This document shows, in pieces, positions 17,881 through 28,414 of a stretch of DNA of 30,407 nt (its first letter is position 1; every line of letters starts with the position of its first letter). Both the position numbers and the translations under genes were made by a program. The DNA comes from Priapulus caudatus (taxonomy: Eukaryota > Priapulida > Priapulimorpha > Priapulimorphida > Priapulidae): assembly GCF_000485595.1 (NCBI RefSeq), contig NW_014577252.1, positions 33,388 to 63,794 of the forward strand, in the 5' to 3' direction. The notes under the pieces are model-generated. The model was not told the origin of the DNA, did no database searches, and saw nothing but the letters and a program-made list of their open reading frames with translations.

Positions 17881-18640
17881 CAGGGCGCATCGACCTTCAT
17901 GCCGAGACAGAGCTAATGCGTAGTTTCTGTTCGACAGTCACCGCTAGGGTACCGCTTCCTCGCGGCAAAGTTTTTACGTTACATAGTCCGGTTACTCGTT
18001 TAATTAATTATGGCTACCGCATCATCCCGATCTTACAATAAGCCGCGTTCACATCAATCATCTGTAAGATGTTCCCTTGGTCGATTTCGCAAAGGTTAGA
18101 TAACATCGCAGTTGTTGGCAGTCGCTACTAAATCTGTATTCATAGCAAGCCAAAGTCAATGAAGGTCTGAATTGCTGTTTAGGCCCATAGGCGTCGATGA
18201 AATGATCGATATAGATTTGATTAATTCCTAGTGCGGAAAGACACATTCCATCACGTTTCACACAATGCTTTCAACACTCCCATCCAGTCTAATAGATAGT
18301 ATCAATTAAATATGATTTTGTATATCACATTCTCTTAAAGGTGTGCATAAATTATGCAATTACTTATATGCAGAAACCAGATGAGAGGCGTGCATATTTG
18401 CATTTTTATGGCGATAATGCAATATTAAATGTACGCCCAATCCTTATATAAACAGTTACATTTTTAAATTTTAATTTGTAATTTGACTTGATGTAAATGC
18501 AGCGGCCTGTTTAGGTGCGACTCATTATTCTGTTATTTACTCACCCAATTTTGTAATAGTATAATCGTCCTAGTCGTTAAAAATAAAACGATTCGAATTG
18601 TAGGCTATATAATAGACCTGCCGCTGAGTCGCATTATACG
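17881..18640. other. Intergenic AT-rich sequence
   Basis: No gene, RNA or repeat was recognised. An AATAAA on the minus strand just beyond its right edge (18652-18647) could serve as the polyadenylation signal of the achaete-scute gene, but no last exon is defined. Confidence 0.4.
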
Positions 18641-18876
18641 CGTTCATTTATTGCACTGCTCAACGAACGAGTGGCGGCAACGACATGGCGGGAAGCCGTT
18701 AGCGCGTACTCGCACATCACGTGTGTTTTGTCAATATTGTGGGAATTCGAACATCTGTTAAGATTCTAAGGCGAACTATACATGGGCTGTGCAAGCATGC
18801 TTTATACGATGCACAAACGGAGCAATTGAGGCGCCAGCGTGGGAAAATTGACTTCCGCGCCTATTTACACCTTGCA

Positions 18877-18879
<3 letters not shown>

Positions 18880-18937
<58 letters not shown>

Positions 18938-18970
18938 GTGTGTGTGTATGTGTGTGTGTGCATGCGCGTG
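18880..18970. repeat. (GT)n microsatellite
   Basis: About 90 bp of GT with a few interruptions. It falls downstream of the achaete-scute stop and donor, inside the probable 3' UTR intron. Confidence 0.96.
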
Positions 18971-19054
18971 TGTTACACACACCTGCGTGTATATATAGGC
19001 GCCACGAGGTACGCCATTGCTTAATTACACTAATTAATCTTCTCAATCGGCTTA

Positions 19055-19058
19055 CCTG
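19055..19058 (-). other. Splice donor in the 3' UTR of the achaete-scute gene
   Basis: ATACAG|GTAAGC on the minus strand, exon ending at 19056, only 11 nt past the TGA. It is a near-consensus donor. Vertebrate ASCL1 also has its intron in the 3' UTR after the stop codon. Because the junction would lie under 50 nt from the stop, it should not trigger nonsense-mediated decay. Confidence 0.55.
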
Positions 19059-19066
19059 TATCAGGT

Positions 19067-19810
19067 TCACAGCAGCCAGTGGTTGAAGGGCATTGCTCCT
19101 TCCCGTCCCGGACTCACCCCCGCGTCTCCGCAGCCCGTGTCCGACAGCTCGGTGGGGGAAGCCGAGCCTGTGCTGAGCGCCGCCAATCTGCCGTCATCCT
19201 GGTAGTAGCCGGCGGCAGCGTACGACGCCGATGGCGATGCCGGCACGTGAACGACGGCAGGCGCAGCGTACGGCGACGATGACGATGCCGAATACGGGAC
19301 GGCCGAATACGCTCCCGGCGACGTCGCCGAGTAGTCGCCTGGTGACGTCATCGAAAATACGGACGGCGACGCGCTCGAGTACGGTGACGATGCTGATGAC
19401 GCGGGCAGGTACGCGGAGAGCGCGAGTCCGCCGTCGCCGTACGTCGCGGCGGCGGTCGCCGCGTCGTAGCGCTGCACGTCGTGCAGCAGCTGCTGCAGCT
19501 CGCCGATGTAGTCGATGGCCGACTTGAGCGTGTCGGCCTTGCTCAGCTTCTTATTGTTCTCTCCGTCCGGCACGTGGTCGCGCAGCGACCCGAACGCCGT
19601 GTTGAGCAGCTTCACGCGATTGCGCTCGCGCTGGTTGCGACGCGACAGCGAGCGCGGCGCCACCTTCTGCTGCTTCGCTCCTTCGCTCGGTCTCCTGCAT
19701 CGCGACGAGTCGTTGTCCCTGCTCGTCCGTAGCGGCCTGTATTGATGCGCTTGCTGTAAACTCGACGCGTCCATCGCGCGAGCGTCCGTGTATAAGAGGT
19801 CCGTTTGCAT
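19067..19810 (-). CDS. ASCL: Achaete-scute family bHLH transcription factor, 247 residues
   Basis: Proneural class II bHLH activator that dimerises with E proteins (daughterless/TCF3 type) on CAGSTG E-boxes in the nucleus and commits ectodermal cells to neural fate (family knowledge). The bHLH is at about residues 57-109: basic region RRNQRERNRVKLLN, helix 1 AFGSLRDHVP, helix 2 KLSKADTLKSAIDYIGELQQ. RRNxRERNRVK is diagnostic of the achaete-scute family. The remainder is rich in Ser, Ala, Pro and Tyr, ending FNHWLL, a diverged counterpart of the conserved C-terminal DFTNWF motif of ASCL1. I chose the ATG at 19810 because the frame upstream has only non-ATG starts and then a TGA. The coding region is a single exon, as usual for the family; a strong donor follows 11 nt after the stop. 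Which ASCL subfamily it belongs to needs a tree. Confidence 0.93.
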   Translation of the reverse strand: MQTDLLYTDARAMDASSLQQAHQYRPLRTSRDNDSSRCRRPSEGAKQQKVAPRSLSRRNQRERNRVKLLNTAFGSLRDHVPDGENNKKLSKADTLKSAIDYIGELQQLLHDVQRYDAATAAATYGDGGLALSAYLPASSASSPYSSASPSVFSMTSPGDYSATSPGAYSAVPYSASSSSPYAAPAVVHVPASPSASYAAAGYYQDDGRLAALSTGSASPTELSDTGCGDAGVSPGREGAMPFNHWLL

Positions 19811-19942
19811 GACGACGGTGCTTCTGTGCAATCTGTAAATGTCCGGTAAAATCGGATCGTCTCGAATGAGATCTGCTGCGCGCTGATGCTCACTGCCGCG
19901 ACGTCGTGCGTTTACAGTCGCTCGCACGCAGGGTCCGTTAGA

Positions 19943-19949
19943 CTTTATA
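19943..19949 (-). promoter_or_regulatory. TATA box of the achaete-scute gene
   Basis: CTATAAAG context on the minus strand (TATAAAG at 19949-19943), 133 nt upstream of the ATG, predicting transcription start near 19915 and a leader of about 105 nt. Confidence 0.55.
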
Positions 19950-19952
19950 GTT

Positions 19953-19974
19953 CACGTGCAGGCGGCGACAGGTG
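19953..19974 (-). promoter_or_regulatory. Two E-boxes next to the TATA box
   Basis: CACGTG at 19953-19958 and CAGGTG (plus-strand reading) at 19969-19974, just upstream of the TATA box. CAGGTG is the class of site bound by achaete-scute/E-protein dimers, so autoregulation is possible (inference). Confidence 0.4.
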
Positions 19975-20289
19975 AGTACTGCTGTTCACGCCCCTCCCCG
20001 CCAGCGGCATTGTGTCGGCTGTCAGTCTTCGAGTGGCGCGCGCGCGGCGCACGTGCGAGCCGCGGTAGCGTAAATGGAGAGCAGCCAGGCGTGCAGAGCG
20101 ATGCGACCATGCTTGCGTCGACATAGACTGGCACCAACGGTGACTGCGTCGAGCCATGATATATTACCGTCGCTTGTGTTGACGAACTCGTTGCCGGCAA
20201 AGAATTGAGGGAGGAGTTAAGACGTGATGATGATAGTGACATAAACGTAACTCGGTCGGGGGAAAAGAGAGATAAAGGGATAAGGTAGA

Positions 20290-20404
20290 AAAGGCGCGCG
20301 CAAGAGAGAGAGAGAGAAAGAGAGGGAAAGAGAAAGAGAGTGCGCGCGCGAGACGGAGAACGGCAGAAAGAAAGCGAGAGAGAGAGAGATAGTGTGTGTG
20401 TGTG

Positions 20405-20464
<60 letters not shown>

Positions 20465-20677
20465 CAAGGAAACGAGCTAGACAATGAGTCGCGAGCGAAA
20501 GAAAGAGAGAGCTAGAGAGAGGCGAGCGAGCGAGAAAGAGAGTGCGAGGAAAAGAGGCGAATAAAGAAGAAAGAAAGTGCGAGAAAGAAAGAGAGAGAGA
20601 GAGAGAGAAGTAAGAAATGAAGAGAGAGCGAGAGAGAGAACGAAAGAACAAGAGAGAAGAGCGAGAGCTAGTTATCA

Positions 20678-20719
<42 letters not shown>

Positions 20720-20815
20720 AACAAGAAAGAGGGGGCGAGAGAGAAGAATACGCGCCCGAGAGAAAGTGGGAAAGAGTGCCAGAAGACAGAAAGAGGGTGA
20801 GAGAGTGGGACTTTA
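20290..20815. repeat. (GA)n-rich tract upstream of the achaete-scute gene
   Basis: Imperfect GA repeats, with the longest pure run at about 20408-20462, a CA-type patch at 20394-20405 and further GA blocks to 20815. Long frames of Ser/Leu or Arg/Glu here are artefacts. The tract lies 350-870 nt upstream of the predicted promoter. Confidence 0.95.
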
Positions 20816-20844
20816 TAGCCACGAAGATACGACTGCGTGAGTAG

Positions 20845-21562
20845 GAGCTGATAAAATAATAACCATAGGAATGCAGGCATGCACGAGTAATGTAAGAGAA
20901 AGCAACAGTGCGAAAAAGAGAGGGAGATTAAAGTTATTATGACGAGCGTTTGTCAGTGTTTATCCCCACTGTCATGATGCCTACCGTTATTGCTTGAGTA
21001 ACAGCAATTGTCTAGAGTAACAATAAAATGTCTTAGAACCTTCGTATTCACCAAAACATTAATTTTCGAACTACTAGTTTGGTAAACAATCGTTTGCTGT
21101 CGTCTTGAAACTAGCCGGTAGTATGGACTAACTAGTAGCGCCGCCGCCTATCTGCCATAGACATAGTACAGACTCTCTCAAATACACTTGTTTTCAATTA
21201 ATCACCGACAATTTACAAGTTTACCAATTCTGCTATTCTAGCTACGCGATAAAATGCATTGCTGTTACGATGTGTTTATCTCCAATTTTCTATGCTATAA
21301 CTGCATAAAATCTTTGTGTTTTTAATGTTGGTGTAATCAGTGATATTTCCGCTGTCAGGTGAGCCTACATTCAGCTATATTGAGTTTTTCTGAGCAAAAA
21401 TCTCGCAATAATCAGTGAGGATGAATATAGGGAGAGTAAGCGAAAGAGAAAGAGAGTGAGAGAGAAAGATCTTACGGTCGGTCATGCGATTGCTACCTCT
21501 ACGAATCACATCGTCTAGCGAAGTTTATTATTAGAACGTTATAGCAAGTCAAAAATACTTTT
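20845..21562. other. Intergenic, no feature recognised
   Basis: Mostly unique AT-rich sequence with a minor GA patch near 21430-21470. No exon or RNA gene was supported. Confidence 0.5.
21551..21555 (-). terminator. RNA polymerase III T5 terminator
   Basis: A run of five T on the minus strand just downstream of the tRNA-Gln gene. Confidence 0.8.
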
Positions 21563-21634
21563 AGGTTCCACCGAGATTTGAACTCGGATCGCAGGATTCA
21601 GAGTCCTGAGTGCTAACCATTACACCATGGAACC
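21563..21634 (-). tRNA. tRNA-Gln (anticodon CUG)
   Basis: Read on the minus strand, 72 nt fold as a complete cloverleaf. Acceptor stem GGTTCCA pairs with TGGAACC (discriminator T), anticodon arm CAGGA-CTCTGAA-TCCTG has CTG at 21601-21599, and T arm CCGAG-TTCAAAT-CTCGG is intact. The A and B boxes are recognisable and there is no intron. A TTTTT Pol III stop lies at 21555-21551, 7 nt past the 3' end. CCA is not encoded, as normal in eukaryotes. The sequence is close to animal tRNA-Gln(CUG) as I remember it, so it is probably functional. Confidence 0.96.
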
Positions 21635-22600
21635 ATTTATGAGTCTCTAATTATTGTCTCTAATGAAAATGTGCATATAACAGCTGTATATTATTAATTA
21701 CATATATATACTTTCACATGTGCAATGCAAATGAAGTCAAAGGAAATTAAGTTAACATGACTGACTAAACAATATATATAAATATGACTTCAGAAGGCAA
21801 CCAAAGTCCTGTGAATTACGGATTAGCATTTCCGTCGAAAGATTTATCCTTTTGCCAACGTTTTGTGGCGCACATTTGTTTTATCGTCCGTAAGATCTAG
21901 CCTTGCAGCTAGAAATTCATTTGTTTCCGTTTAGCCGTAGGGTTTGCCGATATTATGAGCCAGGATCAATACAAAGCAAAACAACAGCACTGGGTGCAGT
22001 TAATATGAAACTTCTAATCTAGCCGAGACATCCGGCGCCCATGATTTTTCTATCCTCCCATTTCCGAATTAGAAATCGCTAATAACAGAGCCAAGAAGAC
22101 GCAGCAGTTGAGGATGAGAAAGCCCTTGATTGTTATGAATTCATGCGCACCGAAGGCTGTCGATATAGCCTCGAGCTAGATGAACAGCCAGATCAAGGTT
22201 TCCCTGACTGAACTCCTTCATCTCATGCATCACTACGCACGCAAACATTGCAGTGCATCCTACCTGGTATAACCTTGTGCGTTATTAATTATATACTAAT
22301 GAATAATGAACAGATAAACGAGATTCTGGCTATAGATATGTTACAGTTCCACATTAATATGCTGCGTACACAATATTAATATATACCGCATATAATACAC
22401 AATATATATAGGCCTATATGATATATATGTGTGTGTGGCTATAAGGAGTGTGATATTTATCTCGTATTCCTAATTTATACGTATTAGCACAGTGGCTGAT
22501 ATGTTTTAGCTTACATGACGAAATTGTAAAGGGGTTATTTAAATTGCACTAATTAGTAACTTTAGTGCACGACACGTGTAATATTTTATATTATGCATTA
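21635..22600. other. Intergenic AT-rich sequence
   Basis: No coding or RNA feature was recognised. TA-rich patches occur near 21705 and 22405. Confidence 0.45.
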
Positions 22601-22603
22601 TAC

Positions 22604-22637
22604 CACTCTCTCTCTCTCTCCCTCTCTCTCTCGCGCG

Positions 22638-22682
<45 letters not shown>

Positions 22683-22685
22683 GCG

Positions 22686-22741
<56 letters not shown>

Positions 22742-22746
22742 TTCTC

Positions 22747-22777
<31 letters not shown>

Positions 22778-22786
22778 TTCTTCTCT

Positions 22787-22844
<58 letters not shown>

Positions 22845-22848
22845 TGCG

Positions 22849-22893
<45 letters not shown>

Positions 22894-22897
22894 GCGC
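22604..22897. repeat. (CT)n microsatellite with CGCG interruptions
   Basis: Nearly 300 bp of CT with punctuating CGCGCG blocks, running into the assembly gap. Frames of Ser/Leu and Arg/Glu here are artefacts. Confidence 0.97.
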
Positions 22898-22907
22898 NNN
22901 NNNNNNN
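22898..22907. other. Assembly gap (10 N)
   Basis: Ten N between the CT tract and a TA tract. A round number of N in a repeat suggests a placeholder of unknown true length. Confidence 0.99.

Positions 22908-22944
<37 letters not shown>
22908..22944. repeat. (TA)n microsatellite
   Basis: About 37 bp of TA directly after the gap. Confidence 0.95.
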
Positions 22945-22946
<2 letters not shown>

Positions 22947-25454
22947 AGCGGTAATATATAGACTCATTACATAATAATTATTACACAGTCCATTCGCATT
23001 ACGTTTTTGACAAAGTACTCGGGCATAATTGTAGGTTGTCACCGAGACAGTGTATGGTTGATGGCTAGTAACGACTAGCATAGACAGTGTGTCTGACCAG
23101 TAGTCCGCTCTAACATACCGCTGCTTATTGTCCGCACCGCGCGACGCCATGCGCTCGAGCGGTCGCAAAGAGTAGAACAAGCTTTGACCCATTCTTCGCG
23201 ATTAGCTTATATTATTCGCTGGGCGTGACTTTCGTGAGCTCGAGGAAGTCCCCTGCTGCTTACTCGCGCGACCTCGGCGAAGTTAGCCGGTTCTTGGCGC
23301 GCGCCTGCGATCTGATTTCGCTACAGGTGTCTGCAAGCAGTCCATATATAGCTCGCGACGGCCGGCTCCCGGCTACTTACCGCAAATGTGATTATAGAGA
23401 TAAATCCGTGACCCGTGCGATTACGTCACGATGACGCCACCCGGCCCGGCGATCGAGCGATTACTGTAAGTACTCGTAAGTAGTACCTCTGTGCTCGGAC
23501 CGTAACCGCGCCTGTCCACACACGCGAGTGGTCGCTATAAATAGCAAACTACCAGGTAGAGGCGTCCTGCAAATATCCGACTGAATGACCGGATAATAGC
23601 GGTCAGAACTCTCTGTGTCTGTCGGTAGTAGTAGTTGTATGGATACCTTATAGTAATACATATGTGCACAAATCAATCCGCTCAGCATATATAGATGGCA
23701 GCACATATTCCATTAATTATAACTATACAGGTTGCAGGCGCTGTTTCATGCGCTTAGGTATGATGGCCGGGCTCAGATGGCTATATCGTATCCCCAGCTA
23801 TCGTATCCCGGGCTATCAGAGACAAACCCCCAGAGTTAGAGATAATCGCGCGTTCCCATCCTTTTGTGAAGACTAGAATGGCCATTTGGGCCAACATATT
23901 AAAGCGCTAATGAAACAGCCCTAACAAGTTAAGAGCGCCCAGCACACATCGCGTGGATTATTACACCTATAATATCTCTGACGTCAAGGTGTCTTAAATG
24001 TGGCTAGATGAAACATTCGATCGGGCACTGTTCTGTGCAGAATACCAAATAACATAATTATTGCATTTTTCTATTGTGAGATAAAACATATTACTATTTA
24101 ACCACCTAATTTCCGGCAATCGACTGTCCCTGTCACCAATCGATCGGCACCTCTGATAGTCCAGACAGTTTAGCGATGGTAAAAAATTCACTTTAAATAT
24201 ATTTCAAATTTACCGTACACTCTAATTCGAATGTACCTTACCCAGTCGTCGCACCATGTCGTGTTATACAGGTACGGCTATACTGTTTTCTCGTATGCGG
24301 AGCCTGCATAGCGAGGTGCACATAGCTAATAAGTGTGAGGTGTCTACACTCTACACAGTGGAACCACCTGTAGTGGTCCGAAAACCCCGCTGGTCCGCGG
24401 CATGGCTCTGGTCCTATTTAAGTGTCCTGGAAAAAAAACTGGGGGTCATCCTGCATTATAGTATAGATATAGTATAGCGATATAGTACATAATAGAGATA
24501 TATTCATGGTATTGTTATGTAGACTTATACGAATAAAGGTATTTTTTAATATGGTTTTGGAAAACACATTGACAATGCGTTACGTGGACTTTCGGCATGT
24601 AGTTCGGTATGTAGAGTTATACCCCATTGTAGCGAGCAAACACATGAGCTTGCATGCTACTGCGTAATGGCGCGACGTAACCGTGCACCAGCTTACCCTA
24701 ACGGGTGAAGGCGATCACAATACACAAGCCCCACCCACAACAGCCGGTCTGGTCCACGCGCTCGACCCACACCGTTACTATTAGTCACATATGGTTTCTT
24801 TACAATACCGTTCTTAACTCGCCTCCGGCATTTTCTCACTGAAAATTCGAACCAGTAGACGCAAGGAATTTCTGTAAATTTCTTCTTATACCGAATATTG
24901 TGTTTTTCATTATATTTGTTTATATACTAATTGAAATAATTGAAGGGGAGAGGCAGGGCGAGTTCTATATTTCTAACGGCTTTCCTTAACAATGCTGATT
25001 CATAATACCCATCGATGCAGATGCAGGTTTTCACATGAAGTAAATTTCAACGACGCACGTACGAATTATGGAACAGCGAATTAGCTGCTGGTCGGTAGAA
25101 GCAATCCTAGGATAATGAACCCTCTGGCGGCCGTGCAGAGCGTGTTCCCACGCGTTCGGCTACGTAAACAACGAAAATTTTGCTCGCGCATTGAAAAACA
25201 CAGCTGCTAGCGATGGCAGACGGACTCAACGAACGCGTGACGAAGCGCGCGCTCACATAATGACCGCCTTTCTTGCGACAAGAATGATTCTAACGGTAAA
25301 ACCGGAATTACAAACACGCCGAGCTCGGCCATCTGTCCCCCGCCTCGATCACCGTGTGCGTGCCAGCCATGCTGCGACACTGCCGGAACCGGCGAGCATT
25401 GTTGTCACGCGGCCGATGAAATATTAATCAGTGTTGAAGCGGTAAACGGTACAC
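22945..25454. other. Gene-poor stretch
   Basis: No supported exon. Short frames near 23225, 24256 and 25191 lack signal, domain or splice support. A perfect cAMP-response-type TGACGTCA occurs at 23979-23986, without a nearby gene to interpret it. Confidence 0.4.
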
Positions 25455-25470
25455 GGGGGGGGGGGGGGGG
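25455..25470. repeat. Poly(G) run, 16 G
   Basis: An uninterrupted homopolymer that could fold as a G-quadruplex on this strand. Its length is also prone to sequencing error. Confidence 0.9.
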
Positions 25471-27219
25471 TCATTCCGCAACACTCAGCTGCCGGCGTCG
25501 ATCTTTTGTGCCGAAATTGGCGGGAACCCAGCGCGAGTGTCGGGTGTCCGTTGTTTTTCGGAAGAACAAATATAGTGCCGGTCTGTGTGGCGTTATGTAC
25601 GTAGGGAGCGCTGTTTATCGCAGGAATATATCGCCTGTTGGTACGCGCGGCACGACTATAATTGCCCGATGTAACGTGTAAAACTATCGGTGGTTATGTC
25701 TGCACGAAAACGGGAATGCGTTATTCTGTTGCTGTTTTTATGGAACAAAACCGACAATACTGTAGGATCGAATAAGTTACCTTTAGCTCTAAGTATATAT
25801 GGATGATGTGCTTTTAAATTGCTACTATGAAGCACACTTATCGTCCTTCTAAGCTGCTTTACGTTATTAAAGCTATTCATACATTAGATATACTGTATTC
25901 TTGAGTTGAAAGTACATAAATTAACTATATGTAGCACATGCTGGTTTTGTAGTGCATGCCTCCAATGTAGAATGTAATATTGGCGTGATTATCATTTATC
26001 TTACAGTAGAGGAAAGCGGTGGTGGGGCCATCGATCCAAGCAGAATATACACGTTTTATACACGTATTGATACACATTTTTTCGGGAATTGCAGCGAATG
26101 TCGGGTCAGTCCATTTTCATGTAACCTCTTGTTCTATAGTAGAGGCAAAAGAAAGGGGTCACATTTAGGCAACTAGATAAGATATTCGCTATTCTATGAG
26201 TGTGCATACAGGTGTATATAATATAAGAGCGAGACACACGAAACAAGAAAGGCTAACTATACAATAGATATATAGAAAAATCAATCTGCATTTATATTAA
26301 TGTCTATTTTCGTCCTTAGAGACGCACTCATGGGCTTCATGCTTATTATCAAACGCAATCTGTTTAGCTAGCTGCGGTGCTGGCATAACAACGACGTAAT
26401 ATATCACCAGGAGTAGATAAAGGTCCCTTTATCTACTCCTGATATCACATACCGCACACAAACGCGCGCGCGCACGCATGCAAACACATTTGTGTTTCTA
26501 TGGCAACCGGTGCTCCTAATTAGACATAGTTTGTGTGTACGTGCGTGTTGTGTGTGTCTTTCTGTGCAAAATGATGTTATATTATGTCCATTCGATCATA
26601 ATATCATTGTGATTTCAGTGTTAATAATAATTAACTTTGCAATCACTGTAAACTGTAGTGGCAGCAAAAATTTCAATAATGTCGAAGGCCTCGATTCATT
26701 TGTAAGTGTATATCACGGCCTCTCGTATGAATTTTCAAGGCTGCTCTTCCATCGAAATAGCTTACGCACGTGAGTCGGTAGAAATAATTTATTGGTAACA
26801 TGTAATTGTAGGGCCTAATATCTATTGGTAATTATACATTGGCATTAGTAACACGTGAGGAATTCGTTAAAACGTCCCCGTGAGGTTCCATCGCCAGGAG
26901 GAGCTTGCGTTCCTACAGCGACTAGTGATGCCGGCCGCGTGCGGCTGCGCAGAAGATGCTGTAGACTGGAGGGCTTCCTGCCCACGCAGCGGCGTCGATG
27001 ACGTATAGCTAGCCTACACGGCGTTTTACCGGCAGACTGTGGAGATCCTTTGCGGTGAGAAACGAGACGTGTGCGAGGTGCGGCATCCTTCTGGCAGAAG
27101 ATCGGCCAACGCGGACTGTACACAAGCGTATTGTCGGTAAGCATGCCCGGATATGGTTGGAGCAGGATGAACGTGCATGAGCGGTCGCGAATGTGTGCGG
27201 AGAAAGTGATAGAGGGAAA
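25471..27219. other. Gene-poor stretch containing one palindromic element
   Basis: Apart from the element at 26408-26441 and a short CG/CA patch near 26461-26490, nothing coding was recognised. Confidence 0.4.
26408..26441. mobile_element. CAGGAG palindromic element, copy 3 (34 bp)
   Basis: CAGGAGTAGATAAAGG (26408-26423) and CCTTTATCTACTCCTG (26426-26441) are perfect inverted arms with a 2-nt loop. Both sides carry the 7-bp direct repeat ATATCAC (26401-26407 and 26442-26448). This is the shortest copy and the cleanest insertion signature. Confidence 0.8.
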
Positions 27220-27225
27220 CGTGGA

Positions 27226-27309
<84 letters not shown>

Positions 27310-27410
27310 GAGGTAGCAAGCGATGGAAAGATGGAGAAAGAGGGAATGGTCGAGGGAGAGAAAAGGATAAAAAAGAGATCGAGGGAGAGAAAGGGAGCGA
27401 GAGACGAGAA
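27220..27410. repeat. (GA)n-rich tract
   Basis: GA repeats with the pure run at about 27260-27306, followed by degenerate purine-rich sequence. Frames through it are artefacts. Confidence 0.95.
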
Positions 27411-27825
27411 ATTTGTGTACTTGTGTCATAACGATATATGTCATATTCACGAGAGCGCTACGGGAACTGTGGCAACGTACTGACAGTTATTTTATCTATA
27501 GGTCTGACGACAGCTCTCAACTGTCGTTTCTTAAATTTAATCGATGTTTTCTCACAATAGGGCCGCACCCCGTCACTGCAGGCCGACACGGACATGTTTT
27601 CTCAGCTCTGTCGCTATAACCTGCACGTAGTAGAGCTGTATAGGGCCGCCATGATGTCAGCAAAACGAACGCGCGATTCCGCCTATTGTTTCCGTTCATC
27701 CGCTGGTATAGGTCAACGGCCGGGTTACCACGCGCATACCGCGCGCTAACACTTTAACTCGTATGAACCTTTGTACGTATATATGTGTTCTGAGAACCAT
27801 TGTAGTGATTCAGCCGCTGAACAGC

Positions 27826-27835
27826 TATATATAAA
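27826..27835 (+). promoter_or_regulatory. Possible TATA box TATATATAAA
   Basis: A strong-looking TATA element 95 nt upstream of the ATG at 27921. Confidence 0.3.
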
Positions 27836-27920
27836 CCCTATAAGTAAATTATGCTACTGTACGCCGCTGCGTAGCCACGGCGTGCAGACACGCTGTTTAC
27901 TTTTCGCTAGATCAATAACT

Positions 27921-28085
27921 ATGGCCGATAATGAAACGAGGCAAATTCTTCAATTTGTGGACACATACCGCGTCATATTAAATACGTTGTTGTGTCATCA
28001 TGAAGAAATGGAGCGATGGCGGTTTTTCTGTCGCGGTGTCGTCACTGTCGTGCGTGTGTTTGTTATATCGATTAACGGTATGTAA
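27921..28085 (+). CDS. Candidate first exon, unknown product
   Basis: The ATG has a good context (AACTATGG: A at -3, G at +4) and lies 95 nt after a TATA element. The frame begins MADNETRQILQFVDTY and becomes hydrophobic and basic near its end. It either stops at TAA 28083-28085 after 54 residues or leaves through a donor AACG|GTATGTAAG at 28077/28078. No family was recognised and no following exon was found, so this may be chance. Confidence 0.2.
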   Translation: MADNETRQILQFVDTYRVILNTLLCHHEEMERWRFFCRGVVTVVRVFVISINGM

Positions 28086-28095
28086 GAGCGCGCAC

Positions 28096-28185
28096 CGCTG
28101 CATGTGCGCTGTCTGCGCACGCGTGCAAGCGCGCGTGCATCGCTGCATGCGTGTGCTGTCTGAGCACGCGTGCAAGCGCGTGCCT
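28096..28185. repeat. 45-bp duplication, GC-rich
   Basis: CGCTGCATG at 28096 and again at 28141 start two similar units containing GCACGCGTGCAAGCGCG. Alternating purine-pyrimidine content could favour Z-DNA. Confidence 0.75.
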
Positions 28186-28360
28186 TCCATCAGCGTGGGC
28201 GAGTGGGGGCTAAGTGGTCGTCCATAGGTGTGTGTGTACACAGGAAACAAGTTAAGCCATACCGCGACAGTCTTACACGGTCGTATCGCATTATTTGTTT
28301 TAATAATCACATACTGCATACACTCATGCAATAATATATCACATTTCATCATATTATTAT

Positions 28361-28414
28361 CAGGAGTGAATAATAATAGATCATCTGTCGGATGTCTATT
28401 ATTATTCACTCCTT
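28361..28414. mobile_element. CAGGAG palindromic element, copy 4
   Basis: AGGAGTGAATAATAATAGA (28362-28380) and TCTATTATTATTCACTCCT (28395-28413) are perfect 19-bp inverted arms with a 14-nt loop. The final base is T instead of the expected G. Flanks TTATTAT and ATATGAT match at 5 of 7 positions, so a target duplication, if present, has decayed. The first 17 bases equal those of copy 1. Confidence 0.7.

Noticed and set aside
19079-19745. Plus-strand ORFs opposite the achaete-scute gene
   Set aside because: G+C-rich shadows of the bHLH coding strand; the minus strand carries the conserved domain.
19952-20844. Long Ser/Leu- and Arg/Glu-rich frames upstream of the bHLH gene
   Set aside because: They are translations of the GA tract in several frames on both strands.
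22539-23192. 217-residue minus-strand ORF and its plus-strand counterparts
   Set aside because: It is composed of CT/GA and TA microsatellite sequence and crosses the N gap; no real protein signal.
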